37,742 nt of DNA from Clostridiales bacterium (GCA_029268065.1 JAJUHC010000026.1:1-37742); one strand, 5' to 3'. Positions 1 to 7,835 are shown, counted from the stretch's first letter. Made by a program: numbers and translations. Notes: a model not told the origin generated them from the letters alone.

Positions 1-37
1 GGCTGTCAAAAAACTCCCTCGCAGGGATATTTAAATC

Positions 38-182
38 TATTTTTCCGGGAATTCACTTCTCGGAAAAATACCTCAGCCCGCGCAAATCGTGCGCGGCCGG
101 GGGTATCGCGGCTTCAGCCGCGTATCCAGGGGGTATTGGATGCCCCCTGGAAAGCGTGTCGAAAAACTTTTTCGACACGCTC
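38..182 (+). repeat. Multi-hairpin intergenic repeat, copy A
   Basis: A run of four short palindromes: TATTTTTCCG...CGGAAAAATA (38-70), CGCGGCT/AGCCGCG (about 108-123), CAGGGGG/CCCCCTG (127-149) and AGCGTGTCGAAAAA/TTTTTCGACACGCT (153-181). The same order and nearly the same sequence recur in reverse complement at 7957-8099, so this is a dispersed element and not a chance hairpin cluster. Its GTGTCGA end directly abuts the ispA terminator at 183. Small open frames across it only read repeat DNA. The mobilising mechanism is unknown. Confidence 0.85.
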
Positions 183-221
183 AAGGGGCTGCTGCAAAAT
201 AAGCTTGCAGCAGCCCCTTTT
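183..221. terminator. Bidirectional intrinsic terminator after ispA
   Basis: A long perfect hairpin with arms AAGGGGCTGCTGCAA and TTGCAGCAGCCCCTT, flanked by A and T runs on both sides, lies just past the ispA stop codon. It closes the nusB-to-ispA operon on the minus strand. Confidence 0.85.
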
Positions 222-230
222 CACATTATG

Positions 231-1100
231 TCAGGCCTGCCTGCCCGAGAGAAAATCGGCGAGCCATTCAAGAAAGGCCGTATCCGAAAAGGCGGGCTTC
301 AGCGCATCCTTGGCCTTCCGAGTGTTCTCCGCAACAAGCTCCCTGCATTTTTCCGCACCGAGCAGCGATACGAAGGTGGCTTTTTCATTCTCCATGTCTG
401 AGCCCGCGGGCTTTCCGAGCGTTTCCGTCGTACCCTCTACGTCGAGGAGGTCGTCCCGTATCTGGAAGGCAATTCCAAGCGCCGCCGCGTATTCACCGGC
501 GGCCTCAAGCTGCGCCCTTTCAGCCCCCGCGGCGGTACATCCCATCAAAGCCGCCGCCTTGATAAGCTCGGCGGTCTTAAATCTGTTGATGTCCTCGATT
601 TCGGAAACGGAAAGAGGCCTGCCTTCCCCCTCCATATCGAGCTGCTGGCCCCCACACATGCCGTAGGCCCCCGCCGCCCTCGCCAGAATCAAAGCCGCCG
701 AGGCCCTTTTATCGGCGTCAAGCGGCGAGGCAAGCACCGTCTCAAAGGCCGCGCTCTGGAGCGCGTCGCCCGCGAGCACAGCCGTGTATTCTCCGAATAC
801 CATGTGGTTTGTGGGCTTTCCCCGGCGAAGCGCGTCGTTGTCCATGCAGGGCAGGTCGTCGTGTATGAGCGAATAGGTGTGGAGCATCTCGATAGCGCAG
901 CCGAAGTCTAAGGCGTCGCGGGCTTTTCCTCCGGAGGCCTCGCAAAAGGCCATCGCGAGGACCGGCCTGACGCGCTTCCCTCCGGCAAGGAGGCTGTAAC
1001 GCATGGACTCAAGCAGCCGCCTCTGAGGAAGCGGCTCGGTAAAGTATTCTTGCAGTCTTGCTTCCGCAAGCTCCCTGTACCTGTCGTAAAGCGCCCGCAT
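231..1100 (-). CDS. ispA: Polyprenyl (farnesyl) diphosphate synthase
   Basis: A cytosolic prenyltransferase that condenses isopentenyl diphosphate with allylic diphosphates, giving the C15 precursor of undecaprenyl phosphate and other isoprenoids. The 289-residue protein shows GKRVRP (41-46), the first aspartate-rich motif DDLPCMD (81-87), GGQQLD (150-155), KT (175-176) and the second aspartate-rich motif DDLLD (216-220). The four-residue spacing in the first motif is typical of bacterial type FPP synthases. The ATG lies one base after the xseB stop, so translation is probably coupled, and it is the last gene of the nusB operon. The exact chain length of the product (C15 versus C20) cannot be read with certainty. 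Confidence 0.95.
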   Translation of the reverse strand: MRALYDRYRELAEARLQEYFTEPLPQRRLLESMRYSLLAGGKRVRPVLAMAFCEASGGKARDALDFGCAIEMLHTYSLIHDDLPCMDNDALRRGKPTNHMVFGEYTAVLAGDALQSAAFETVLASPLDADKRASAALILARAAGAYGMCGGQQLDMEGEGRPLSVSEIEDINRFKTAELIKAAALMGCTAAGAERAQLEAAGEYAAALGIAFQIRDDLLDVEGTTETLGKPAGSDMENEKATFVSLLGAEKCRELVAENTRKAKDALKPAFSDTAFLEWLADFLSGRQA

Positions 1101-1101
1101 G

Positions 1102-1332
1102 CTATTCCTCCGCGTCGAAGGGAAGCTCGGCAGGCTCGCCGTTTTCGGTCTTCATGAGCCTTACGACCTTTTGCTCCGCCTCGTCGAGGAAGCTCCCGCA
1201 GCTCCTGATGAGGGCCGTGCCCTCCTCAAAAAGCGCGAGGGAGCTTTCGAGCGGCACGTCCCCGCGCTCAAGCTGCTTGACTATTTCCTCGAGCCTCGCC
1301 ATGGCCCTTTCAAAGTTCATTTTTTCAGACAT
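1102..1332 (-). CDS. xseB: Exodeoxyribonuclease VII small subunit
   Basis: Small subunit of exonuclease VII, a helical protein that binds several copies per large subunit and supports degradation of single-stranded DNA. The 76-residue product has the family pattern FERAMARLEEIVKQLERG followed by LFEEG and a C-terminal charged tail. I chose the ATG at 1332 because AGGGAGAGG lies just upstream and the ATG overlaps the xseA stop codon by 8 bases. An upstream TTG at 1338 would add only two residues. It lies between xseA and ispA, the common Firmicute order. Confidence 0.93.
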   Translation of the reverse strand: MSEKMNFERAMARLEEIVKQLERGDVPLESSLALFEEGTALIRSCGSFLDEAEQKVVRLMKTENGEPAELPFDAEE

Positions 1333-2533
1333 TCCCAAGCCTCTCCCTTACCTCGCAATTCAGAGCGCCTTCCTGAAGACGCAGCAAAACGGTTTCTCCC
1401 ACCTGGACGTCAGCCGCTGACTTGACAACGCCGCCGTCAGACCTCTGCGCCAGCGAATAGCCCCTTGCGAGCACCTTGAGGGGGCTCATCGCGTCGAGCG
1501 ACGCCGCGAGGCGCACATAACGCTCCTTTCCGAGCGAGATGGACCTTCGCCCGGCCGCGGCGAGCTGCTTCTGCAAATGGTCGAGAAGCAGACGCCTGTC
1601 CTCAAAATAATAAAGCGGATTTTTGAGCACCCGCTTTTCGGATAAGGTAACCAGCCTGTCCCTGCGTGAGTTTATAGACCTTTTAAGCGCCTGCACGGAG
1701 CGGATCTCCATGCTCAGGAGCGCCTCCCGGAGCTCCGAGGAGTCGGGCACCGCAAGCTCCGCGGCGTTGGAGGGAGTGGCGGCTCTCAGGTCGGCGACGT
1801 AATCAGCGATCGTCACGTCCGGCTCGTGCCCGACGGCGGAAATCACCGGGATTTCCGAATCGAATATCGCTCTGGCCACCCGCTCGTCGTTAAAGGCCCA
1901 CAGGTCCTCGATCGAGCCTCCCCCGCGGCCGGTTATTATCAGGTCCGCGACCTTATGCCGGTTTGCGTACCTGATCGCGCCGACTATTTCGGGCGGGGCC
2001 TCGGTTCCCTGCACCCTGACCGGCAGAACGATGACCTTTGCGGCGGGATAGCGTTTTCCGAGCACGCGAATAATATCGCGGACCGCGGCTCCGGCGGACG
2101 AGGTTATCACAGCTATCCGCTCAGGATACCTCGGCAGCGGCTTTTTATGCGCCTTGTCGAAGAGGCCCTCCCTGAAGAGCCTGTCCCTCAGCTGCTCGAA
2201 GGCGACATGCAGGTCGCCGACGCCGTCGGACGAAAGCTCCGAGCAGTAAAGCTGGTACTGCCCGTCGCGCGGGAACACGGTCACCCTGCCCAGCGCAATG
2301 ACCTTCATGCCGTTTTCGGGACGGAACATAAGCTTTGACGCGTCGTATTTAAACATCACGGCGCGAAGCGTCCCCTCCTGATCCTTCAGGGTGAAGTAAT
2401 GGTGGCCCGAAGGGTAGACCTTATAGTTCGACAGCTCGCCCCGGACGAATACCGAGGCGAGCTCCGTGTCAGAGTCAAGCAGCGCTTTGATCCTGTTGTT
2501 CAGCTCGGTTACGCCATAGATTCTGGGATTCAT
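1325..2533 (-). CDS. xseA: Exodeoxyribonuclease VII large subunit
   Basis: Catalytic subunit of exonuclease VII, which cuts single-stranded DNA in both directions to acid-insoluble oligonucleotides. The 402-residue protein has an N-terminal OB-fold (about 5-100, with RGELSNYK and HHYFTLKD) and the nuclease domain with ITSSAGAAVRDI (143-154), GRGGGSIEDLWAFNDE (202-217) and AVGHEPDVTIADYVAD (233-248). The C-terminal helical region is shorter than in E. coli XseA, as is usual in Firmicutes. The ATG overlaps the stop of the upstream TsaD-like gene by one base and the end overlaps xseB, so the three genes are one translationally coupled unit. Confidence 0.97.
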   Translation of the reverse strand: MNPRIYGVTELNNRIKALLDSDTELASVFVRGELSNYKVYPSGHHYFTLKDQEGTLRAVMFKYDASKLMFRPENGMKVIALGRVTVFPRDGQYQLYCSELSSDGVGDLHVAFEQLRDRLFREGLFDKAHKKPLPRYPERIAVITSSAGAAVRDIIRVLGKRYPAAKVIVLPVRVQGTEAPPEIVGAIRYANRHKVADLIITGRGGGSIEDLWAFNDERVARAIFDSEIPVISAVGHEPDVTIADYVADLRAATPSNAAELAVPDSSELREALLSMEIRSVQALKRSINSRRDRLVTLSEKRVLKNPLYYFEDRRLLLDHLQKQLAAAGRRSISLGKERYVRLAASLDAMSPLKVLARGYSLAQRSDGGVVKSAADVQVGETVLLRLQEGALNCEVRERLGNV

Positions 2534-3447
2534 CAGAAAACCTGCCTGTACGCCAGAATAGCGATTCCAATAGCGTTGTCGGTCGCGTATCTGGGCTCGG
2601 GGTAAATCCCGGGTACAATCTCCCTGACGAGAAGGTTCGAGGATACCCCGCCCGCGAAAAGTATGGGCAGATCGCCGAACATCTCCTTAGCGTTTGCGGT
2701 AACGCGCTCTATGGCCGATATTATCGAGCGCATGGCGTAATACGCGGTGTTTTCACGGCTCTTCGTGGCGAAATAGTATTCCTGCACCTTGTTTTCAACC
2801 CCGGAAAGCGAGAAGCTCAGCTCGTTTACCTTGGGCGCGAAGAAATCCTTTTTGTCCGCCCTGGCGGACAGAGCCTCGAGCTCCCTGCCTGCGGGGAAGC
2901 GAAGCCCGAGAACGCCTCCGGCCCTGTCGACGATCTGGCCCGCCGCAAGGTCCGTGGTTCCCCCTATGCTTTTGCAGCTTATGCTCCTGTCCCGGGGCTC
3001 CACGAGGAGCAGATCAGTCGTTCCTCCGGATATGTGCCAGGCGAGGTGCTTTTGTGAAAGTAGGCCGATATGGTTAGCCGACCAGGCGGCGGAGGCTATG
3101 TGCCCCTGCTGGTGGGAAAAGGCGAAAAACGGCACGTCTATCGCCATCGCGGTCGTGCTGCCCTGCGAGAGTCCCGCGAGGAAGCAGGGCATATACGAGT
3201 TCTCGCCCTCCCTTGGCTTTGAGGCCGCGCCGATTGCCGCTATGTCGGCCCCGTGCCTGAGCTTAAGAGCCTCCACGACCTCGGGGAGCCTTTTTATGTG
3301 TGCGAAAAGCGCTTCGCTCTGGCGCAGGCCCAACTCTCCCTCCGGCACCTCCAGCGCTCTGCCGGCGTTTTCGCCGCATTCCCCGTCGAACCAGGCCGCG
3401 CTTGTTGTATAGTTGCTCGTGTCGAATGCAAGGCTGATTTTACCCAT
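2533..3447 (-). CDS. TsaD/Kae1-family paralogue (peptidase M22-like)
   Basis: A 304-residue member of the ASKHA fold family that includes TsaD, the enzyme that transfers threonylcarbamoyl to tRNA. Family features seen: FDTSNYTTS at the N-terminus, the metal-site pair HQQGH (His112, His116), SGGTTDLLLV (140-149) where TsaD has SGGHT, FSLSG (212-216), AGGVSSN (265-271) and TDNA with Asp290. The likely metal ligands are kept, but the SGGHT histidine is replaced and the protein is shorter than canonical TsaD (about 340). It is therefore probably a paralogue and not the housekeeping TsaD. The ATG at 3447 overlaps the nusB stop; a TTG one codon earlier is possible. Its function is unknown; position between nusB and xseA suggests a housekeeping role. 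Confidence 0.8.
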   Translation of the reverse strand: MGKISLAFDTSNYTTSAAWFDGECGENAGRALEVPEGELGLRQSEALFAHIKRLPEVVEALKLRHGADIAAIGAASKPREGENSYMPCFLAGLSQGSTTAMAIDVPFFAFSHQQGHIASAAWSANHIGLLSQKHLAWHISGGTTDLLLVEPRDRSISCKSIGGTTDLAAGQIVDRAGGVLGLRFPAGRELEALSARADKKDFFAPKVNELSFSLSGVENKVQEYYFATKSRENTAYYAMRSIISAIERVTANAKEMFGDLPILFAGGVSSNLLVREIVPGIYPEPRYATDNAIGIAILAYRQVF

Positions 3448-3895
3448 CAATCGTCAACTCTTTTCTGACAAAAGTACCGAGCACGCCGTTGATGAATGAG
3501 ACCGTGTCCGCGTCCTCATACTTTTTCGCGATTTCGACGGCCTCGTTCACGGCAACGCCGTTCGGAATATCCTGCATATACAGTATTTCGTACATGGCGA
3601 CCCGCATTATGGCGGAAGCGACCCTTGATATGCGGGACACGCTCCAGTCCTTCGCGTACTTTTCGATATACAAGTCGAGCTCCGCGGCATGCTCAACGAC
3701 GCCGCCGGTGAGCCGTTTTATATACTCCATCTGCTTTGCGTTAGGGTATTCTGAATACAGCTCGTTTTCGGAGGCGAGCGTTTCGTAATGCTCCCTGTCG
3801 AAGAATTCCGCCAGAATCCTCTCGGCGGGCAGGTTGTTGACCGCCATCTGGAAGGACATATGGACGGCAATTTCTCTGGCCGTGCTTCTCTTCAA
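3440..3895 (-). CDS. nusB: Transcription antitermination factor NusB
   Basis: RNA-binding antitermination factor that joins S10 at the boxA of rRNA leaders. The 151-residue all-helical protein has the family hallmarks: REIAVHMSFQM near the N-terminus, the central DWSVSRISRVASAIMRVAMYE and the C-terminal VAVNEAVEIAKKY, with SFINGVLG near the end. No ATG fits. The start is TTG at 3895, preceded by AGGAGG at a ten-base spacing. The stop overlaps the start of the TsaD-like gene. It is the first gene of the operon nusB/TsaD-like/xseA/xseB/ispA. Confidence 0.96.
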   Translation of the reverse strand: MKRSTAREIAVHMSFQMAVNNLPAERILAEFFDREHYETLASENELYSEYPNAKQMEYIKRLTGGVVEHAAELDLYIEKYAKDWSVSRISRVASAIMRVAMYEILYMQDIPNGVAVNEAVEIAKKYEDADTVSFINGVLGTFVRKELTIDG

Positions 3896-3930
3896 AAATT
3901 ACACTCCTCCTGACCGTGCGACGGATATGC

Positions 3931-3970
3931 AAAACCCGCGGCGGCATTTTTCCTCGTCCCCGCAGCGGGA
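3931..3970 (-). terminator. Possible attenuator hairpin before nusB
   Basis: On the minus strand a GC-rich stem (CCCGC and CCGC arms with one mismatch against GCGG and GCGGG) is followed directly by TTTT, about 35 bases upstream of the nusB start. It could end transcription arriving from upstream or act as an attenuator. The stem is imperfect, so confidence is low. Confidence 0.35.
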
Positions 3971-4008
3971 AGACAGGCTTTCAATCGGAATAATGATGTT
4001 TTCAAATC

Positions 4009-4034
4009 AAAACCCCCTGCAAGCAAGGGGTTTT
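4009..4034 (-). terminator. Intrinsic terminator after the Asp23-family gene
   Basis: AAAACCCC and GGGGTTTT arms around a ten-base loop, starting four bases past the stop codon of the Asp23-family gene. The minus strand continues with TTTTGATTTG. The Asp23-family gene therefore probably forms its own transcription unit. Confidence 0.6.
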
Positions 4035-4038
4035 GTAA

Positions 4039-4416
4039 TCAGTTTTTTTCTTTTTCGAAGGTAATGCCGCAGACGTGGACATTGACCTCCGGAACCTTGA
4101 GCCCCGTGGTAGCCTCAACCGCCGATACGACGGAGTTCTGCACGTCTTTGGCGACGTCGCTGATAACGAAGCCGTATTTGACAAGGATATAGGCGTCTAC
4201 GGTTATGTCGGAGTCGCTGATCTGTATCCTGACTCCCTTAGCCGAATTTTTCTTACTGAGAAAACCCGCGATGTCGGTTCCGAGGGTAGTCGGGAAGCCG
4301 TCCACTCCGTTCACCTCGGTAACGGCGGATGAGGCGATGATTGCGATGACATCCTCGGAAATGTTCACGCTGCCCTTTTCGCCGGTCTGCGTTACGTACT
4401 CCTTATTTTCGCCCAA
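4039..4416 (-). CDS. Asp23/Gls24 family protein (YqhY-like)
   Basis: Small cytosolic Asp23-family protein (PF03780). Related proteins tether to the membrane or influence fatty-acid and envelope homeostasis, and YqhY lies next to nusB in Bacillus, as here. The family pattern is visible: GSVNISEDVIAIIASSAVTEV, a GV..F region, then VDAYILVKYGF, the amphipathic DVAKDVQNSVVSAVEATTGL and VNVHVCGITF. The start is chosen as TTG at 4416 (125 residues), which has AAGGGAG eight bases upstream. The in-frame ATG codons at 4440 and 4434 lack a ribosome binding site and fall where transcription from the TACACT box would begin. The start is moderately certain, the family call strong. Confidence 0.9.
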   Translation of the reverse strand: MGENKEYVTQTGEKGSVNISEDVIAIIASSAVTEVNGVDGFPTTLGTDIAGFLSKKNSAKGVRIQISDSDITVDAYILVKYGFVISDVAKDVQNSVVSAVEATTGLKVPEVNVHVCGITFEKEKN

Positions 4417-4442
4417 TGGAAACACTCCCTTCATACGCATTT

Positions 4443-4471
4443 AGTGTACCACAACGGCGAAAAAAAATAAA
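4443..4471 (-). promoter_or_regulatory. Putative sigma-A promoter of the Asp23-family gene
   Basis: Minus-strand TACACT (4443-4448) is a fair -10 element; 17 bases upstream lies only a weak -35, TTTATT (4466-4471), in an A/T-rich stretch. Transcription would begin around the upstream ATG codons of the Asp23-family frame, favouring the downstream TTG as the start. Confidence 0.4.
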
Positions 4472-4521
4472 GAAAATTTTAGAATATTTCAGTTTGAGCC
4501 GCCGTGTCGCGCGAACGCAGA

Positions 4522-4545
4522 CCGGGGGATGGCTCTATCCCCCGG
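4522..4545 (-). terminator. Hairpin after spoIIIAH
   Basis: A perfect nine-base-pair stem (CCGGGGGAT / ATCCCCCGG, six-base loop) lies just past the spoIIIAH stop. The minus strand lacks a U-tract after it, so it may stabilise the transcript end or be a weak terminator. Confidence 0.4.
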
Positions 4546-4550
4546 AAAAC

Positions 4551-5087
4551 CTACTTCACTTCGTTGATTTTAAGCTGCGCCAGGCTGTACTTTGTCTGCT
4601 GCGTCACTATGTCGGCGACCTGCGCCACCAGCGAGGAATTGAGTCCGTTCTGAGGGGAGGCGACCGTGACGACGGCGGCGTTTTCCTTGAGGAACACGAC
4701 GCAGTCGGTGAAGCCCTTGGCTTTTATCATGCTCTCTATTTCCTTTTCGTTGAGCGCTGTTTCGGTGATAGCCTTAATTTTTGCCGCGGCGCTGTCGCGC
4801 TCCTGCTGGGAGGTGCTCATGGTCTGCACCGCCGAATTGAGCTTGCTAATCGCCTCGTCTCTTGCCTGCTGCCGCTCAAGGCGTGCCGCAGCGAAATAAT
4901 CGGTCGTGCCGGATTTTTTGCTTTCGAAGAAGAGCCCCGCGCCTCCCGCGTCCGAGGAGGTCACTGTCTGCTTTACGCCCGTGCCCGATGCCTTATCCGT
5001 TTTGTTGTAAGCCCAGTTTAAGTATACCGCCGCGCATACGAAAACTATCATGGTCAGAATTACCGCGTTCCTCTTAAATACCTTCAC
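4551..5087 (-). CDS. spoIIIAH: Stage III sporulation protein AH
   Basis: Mother-cell membrane protein whose extracellular domain binds forespore SpoIIQ (or its equivalent) and forms a ring of the feeding-tube channel across the intermembrane space. The 178-residue product has one N-terminal membrane segment (about 8-27), a low-complexity linker, then the conserved region with DYFAAARLERQQARDEAISKL followed by a SpoIIIAH/YscJ-type ring-building fold ending KYSLAQLKI. The start is GTG at 5087 with AGGAGG eight bases upstream. It is the last gene of the spoIIIAC-AH block, 12 bases after spoIIIAG. Confidence 0.95.
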   Translation of the reverse strand: MKVFKRNAVILTMIVFVCAAVYLNWAYNKTDKASGTGVKQTVTSSDAGGAGLFFESKKSGTTDYFAAARLERQQARDEAISKLNSAVQTMSTSQQERDSAAAKIKAITETALNEKEIESMIKAKGFTDCVVFLKENAAVVTVASPQNGLNSSLVAQVADIVTQQTKYSLAQLKINEVK

Positions 5088-5099
5088 CGCTTATGCCTC

Positions 5100-5603
5100 C
5101 TAATCCATTTTTGTTACAGTAATTTTATCCGACGTCAGCCCCGTGAGGGCTCTCACCGCCTCCGTTATCTGCAGTCTCACGCCCGAGCTGCCTGCTCCCT
5201 GGCACACTATCAGCGCGCCCTGATACACGGGATAGTTGTAGCGCACGGTCACCGTGTCCGTACCGGAGCCCGACTGCACCATCACATGCTTCACCTGGCT
5301 GTCGGAGCCGGTTCTGTCCTCGGCCAGCTCGCGCTCGACCCCGTTTTTAAGCGTGAGGATCACCTCCACCCTGCCGGCGCCCGAGATTTTTGAGAGGACC
5401 TCCGCCATGCGCCGCTCCTGCTCCGCGAGCGAGAACGGAGGCTCTGCAAGCCCTGAGCTTTTCGCTTTTTCCTTCGGGCTTTCCGAACCTGTCGGTATGA
5501 GCAGCATGACGATCCCAAGTAAAAGCGCCGCCGCTATGAACTTGTTTTTTTTGAGCTTTGAAAGAAGCCCCTTGGTCCTTTCGGACAATTCTCTAATTTC
5601 CAT
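5100..5603 (-). CDS. spoIIIAG: Stage III sporulation protein AG
   Basis: Ring-forming mother-cell component of the SpoIIIA-SpoIIQ channel. The 167-residue protein has a basic N-terminus, one membrane segment (about 22-38), a variable linker, and the conserved C-terminal domain including LSKISGAGRVEVILTLKNG, a beta-rich insertion (VTVRYNYPVYQGALIVCQGA) and SSGVRLQITEAVRALTGL. These match the family fold, where the domain assembles into a large oligomeric ring. The ATG overlaps the end of spoIIIAF by 11 bases, so translation is probably coupled. Confidence 0.95.
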   Translation of the reverse strand: MEIRELSERTKGLLSKLKKNKFIAAALLLGIVMLLIPTGSESPKEKAKSSGLAEPPFSLAEQERRMAEVLSKISGAGRVEVILTLKNGVERELAEDRTGSDSQVKHVMVQSGSGTDTVTVRYNYPVYQGALIVCQGAGSSGVRLQITEAVRALTGLTSDKITVTKMD

Positions 5604-6090
5604 CTGCGACGCTCCAATACTGCCTAGATGCAGGCACTCCGAATTCGCTTTCCAGGTAATCTGTCAGAGCCTTTTTTTTGCTTTGGCTGTATTTTGCGCT
5701 TATGTAAACCTCATACGGATACGGATACCCCCCATCCCCTTTCCCGGCTCTGACCTTGACCTTTACGTTTTCCATTCCCATGCTTGTCGCCTTGTCCGAT
5801 ATATATGCGCCGCAGCGTTCTTCTATGATAGTTTTGAGCAAGGTATCGTTTTTTTCGGTAAGCATTCCCGCGTATTCCTGGCCCATCGTTCCGTACTGCA
5901 TCACCGCCGACGAAAATACGGAAAAGTCGAAGCCTATCACCGGCTTAATCATTGCCGCCATAAGCATGAAGCCCGAGGCGAACATTGTTATTTTTCTGGC
6001 TTTTCCCTGTGGTGACATAGCTATGAAGATAGCCGCCGCGAGGGAGGCCGCGGCTATTCCGAGCACCCAGGTCCTTATCAGCGACATCAT
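5593..6090 (-). CDS. spoIIIAF: Stage III sporulation protein AF
   Basis: Small membrane component of the SpoIIIA complex. The product (165 residues) begins MSLIRTWVLGIAAASLAAA, with two predicted membrane helices (about 6-24 and 32-50), followed by a soluble domain with VKVKVRAG and YEVYISAKY in a compact ring-building-like fold. The open frame extends much further upstream, but that extension overlaps spoIIIAE and has no family similarity. The start is the ATG-ATG pair at 6090/6087, which overlaps the spoIIIAE stop and has GGTGGG upstream. Its order and spacing are those of the standard operon. Confidence 0.92.
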   Translation of the reverse strand: MMSLIRTWVLGIAAASLAAAIFIAMSPQGKARKITMFASGFMLMAAMIKPVIGFDFSVFSSAVMQYGTMGQEYAGMLTEKNDTLLKTIIEERCGAYISDKATSMGMENVKVKVRAGKGDGGYPYPYEVYISAKYSQSKKKALTDYLESEFGVPASRQYWSVADGN

Positions 6091-7199
6091 GAGCCCACCG
6101 CCTTGACAAGCGATATTATGCTGAAGTACAGCAGCACGGCCATGCTTCCGGTAAGTCCCATCATTATCCCGAACGCCGTGCCGATGCCGCTTATCAGCTT
6201 CGCCATGCGCCCGCCCGAGACCGCCGCCGTGACTCCCGCCGCGAACTTGTAGCAGAGGTAATGCACCCCGAGCCGCAGGAATGGTATGGCGCATATGGCG
6301 GCAATTGAAAGCAGCCCGAATATGCCGACGGCGTTTCGCAGCATACCCGCCCCGGCTATTATCGACGAGGCCGCGTCTGAAATTATGCTCCCGACGACCG
6401 GAAGTATGGTTGAAAGCGTTGTTTTTGCAACTCTCGAGGTCAGCGCGTCGGCGGTGCCGGTGACGACGCCGCTCATCGAAAGGTAGACGATGAAAATGAG
6501 GATCAGCACGGTGAGCGAGGTGGCCGCTATCCATTTCAGCACGTTGGCGGCTCCGGCGAGCTCCTCGCCGCCTATCGCGGCGTTTGCGATGACGGCGGCG
6601 GTATAAGCGAATATGAGAGGCACTATGACTCTTTCGGCCAAAGTAATGAGTATGTCGATGAAAAGCGCGGTCGCGGCGTACTTGGCCGCGGCTGAGGTCA
6701 CGGCTCCGCCTGCGGCGGCCGCCGCTGTGAGCGTGGGGAGCAGTATTTTTGAAAAGCTGCCCAGCTCCGATATCGTGTCGCTTCCGAGCTTGAGGAAGGC
6801 GCCGACGTCTCCGACCGCCGCCGCGGCAATCGCAACCGTCCCGATCATGGGTATGTAGCTCGGCGTGGCCCCCGACGAAAGGCTCTCGTAAAGGGTTTCG
6901 GCAAGGCTCGTCAGCATGGCGATGACGATTATGGTCGCGGCGCTCGAAACGCCCTTTCTGAGTATGGCCCCGAATTTTGCGGCCGCGCTTTCGTATATTT
7001 TCCTGAAGGCGGACTCAAAATTGGAGCCGTCGCCTATATCGATATCCTCAAGCATCTCGGAGGCCTCCCCCTTAAGCGCGTCCTTGAGTTCTCCCGTCTT
7101 AAGGGCGTCGTACTGGCTTTCGAACACGTCCTCCGCCGCCCGGGCGGAAATCGGCAGCAGCGTCAGCGCCAGGAGCGCGATTATCAGAAGTTTTTTCAT
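6087..7199 (-). CDS. spoIIIAE: Stage III sporulation protein AE
   Basis: Polytopic membrane protein of the SpoIIIA complex, a likely permease-like core of the feeding channel. The 370-residue protein starts with a cleavable-looking signal peptide (basic MKK, leucine-rich stretch, ISARA before AEDVF), then an acidic amphipathic region, then several long hydrophobic helices rich in Ala, Gly and Ile, as in the family. The start is ATG at 7199, preceded by GAGGAAA; an in-frame GTG at 7211 overlapping the spoIIIAD end is less likely. It overlaps spoIIIAF by 4 bases. Confidence 0.94.
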   Translation of the reverse strand: MKKLLIIALLALTLLPISARAAEDVFESQYDALKTGELKDALKGEASEMLEDIDIGDGSNFESAFRKIYESAAAKFGAILRKGVSSAATIIVIAMLTSLAETLYESLSSGATPSYIPMIGTVAIAAAAVGDVGAFLKLGSDTISELGSFSKILLPTLTAAAAAGGAVTSAAAKYAATALFIDILITLAERVIVPLIFAYTAAVIANAAIGGEELAGAANVLKWIAATSLTVLILIFIVYLSMSGVVTGTADALTSRVAKTTLSTILPVVGSIISDAASSIIAGAGMLRNAVGIFGLLSIAAICAIPFLRLGVHYLCYKFAAGVTAAVSGGRMAKLISGIGTAFGIMMGLTGSMAVLLYFSIISLVKAVGS

Positions 7200-7207
7200 A
7201 GCTTTCC

Positions 7208-7594
7208 TCACATCAGGGCGCTGATCATGCTGAATACGGTTTTCATAAGCGGCAGAGCCACCGTGACGGCGGCGATGGTACCCGCCGTGTCAACCACCGT
7301 GGCCGCCGTGTTCTGACCCGAATCGCGGCATATGTCCGAGGACAGCTTTGTAATAAGTCCTATCCCCACGGTTTTCACAACCGGCGAAACTATCGCGGAT
7401 GAAAGCCCCGCGCTTTCGATAAGGTCCTGGGTAAAACCGCTTATGCCCAGGAAGTTGTCCAGCGCGAGGAGGAGCATGACGACCGCGGTAGCGACCGAAA
7501 GGAGCAGGGCAAGCTCCGGCATATTCTTTTTAAGCAGCAGGGCGATGGAGGCTCCGGCTATTCCTATCGCCGCGACCTTTATTATCATCTCCAT
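7208..7594 (-). CDS. spoIIIAD: Stage III sporulation protein AD
   Basis: Polytopic membrane subunit of the SpoIIIA complex, similar in pattern to SpoIIIAC. The 128-residue protein has four hydrophobic stretches (about 5-21, 27-50, 68-86 and 100-125), the conserved N-terminal IIKVAAIGIAGASIALLLKK and the ETHL-like central region VKTVGIGLITKLSSDICRDSG. It starts at ATG 7594, one base after the spoIIIAC stop. No strong ribosome binding site is visible, so translation is probably coupled to spoIIIAC. Confidence 0.95.
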   Translation of the reverse strand: MEMIIKVAAIGIAGASIALLLKKNMPELALLLSVATAVVMLLLALDNFLGISGFTQDLIESAGLSSAIVSPVVKTVGIGLITKLSSDICRDSGQNTAATVVDTAGTIAAVTVALPLMKTVFSMISALM

Positions 7595-7595
7595 G

Positions 7596-7790
7596 CTAGA
7601 ACCCGAAAAGCGTCTTTATCACGTCGAAAAGCTGGCTTATTTCACGGACGATAATGAGCAGCACGACGATAAGCCCTCCCAGAGTAATCATGAGCGCCTG
7701 CTCGTCCCTGCCAGATTTTGAGAGCAGGATATTGAGCACGGCTACGAGTATGCCGACTCCCGCGATTTTGAAAATAAGGTTTACATCCAT
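7596..7790 (-). CDS. spoIIIAC: Stage III sporulation protein AC
   Basis: A very small (64-residue) membrane protein of the SpoIIIA complex with two hydrophobic segments (about 5-20 and 32-50) and the family signature IFKIAGVGILVAVLNILL, then KSGRDEQALMITLGGLIV and REISQLF. The start is ATG at 7790, with GAGAGG eight bases upstream; an ATG at 7796 is too close to that site. It opens the AC-AH block here, whereas in Bacillus it directly follows spoIIIAB. In this window about 2 kb of unrelated DNA separate it from spoIIIAB. Confidence 0.95.
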   Translation of the reverse strand: MDVNLIFKIAGVGILVAVLNILLSKSGRDEQALMITLGGLIVVLLIIVREISQLFDVIKTLFGF

Positions 7791-7835
7791 CTTCATAACC
7801 TCTCGAATCCAGGATTTTTTCTTTCCGAGTCCCCC

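Noticed and set aside
6091..6534. N-terminal extension of the spoIIIAF frame
   Set aside because: It overlaps spoIIIAE in another frame and has no family similarity; the true start is at 6090/6087.
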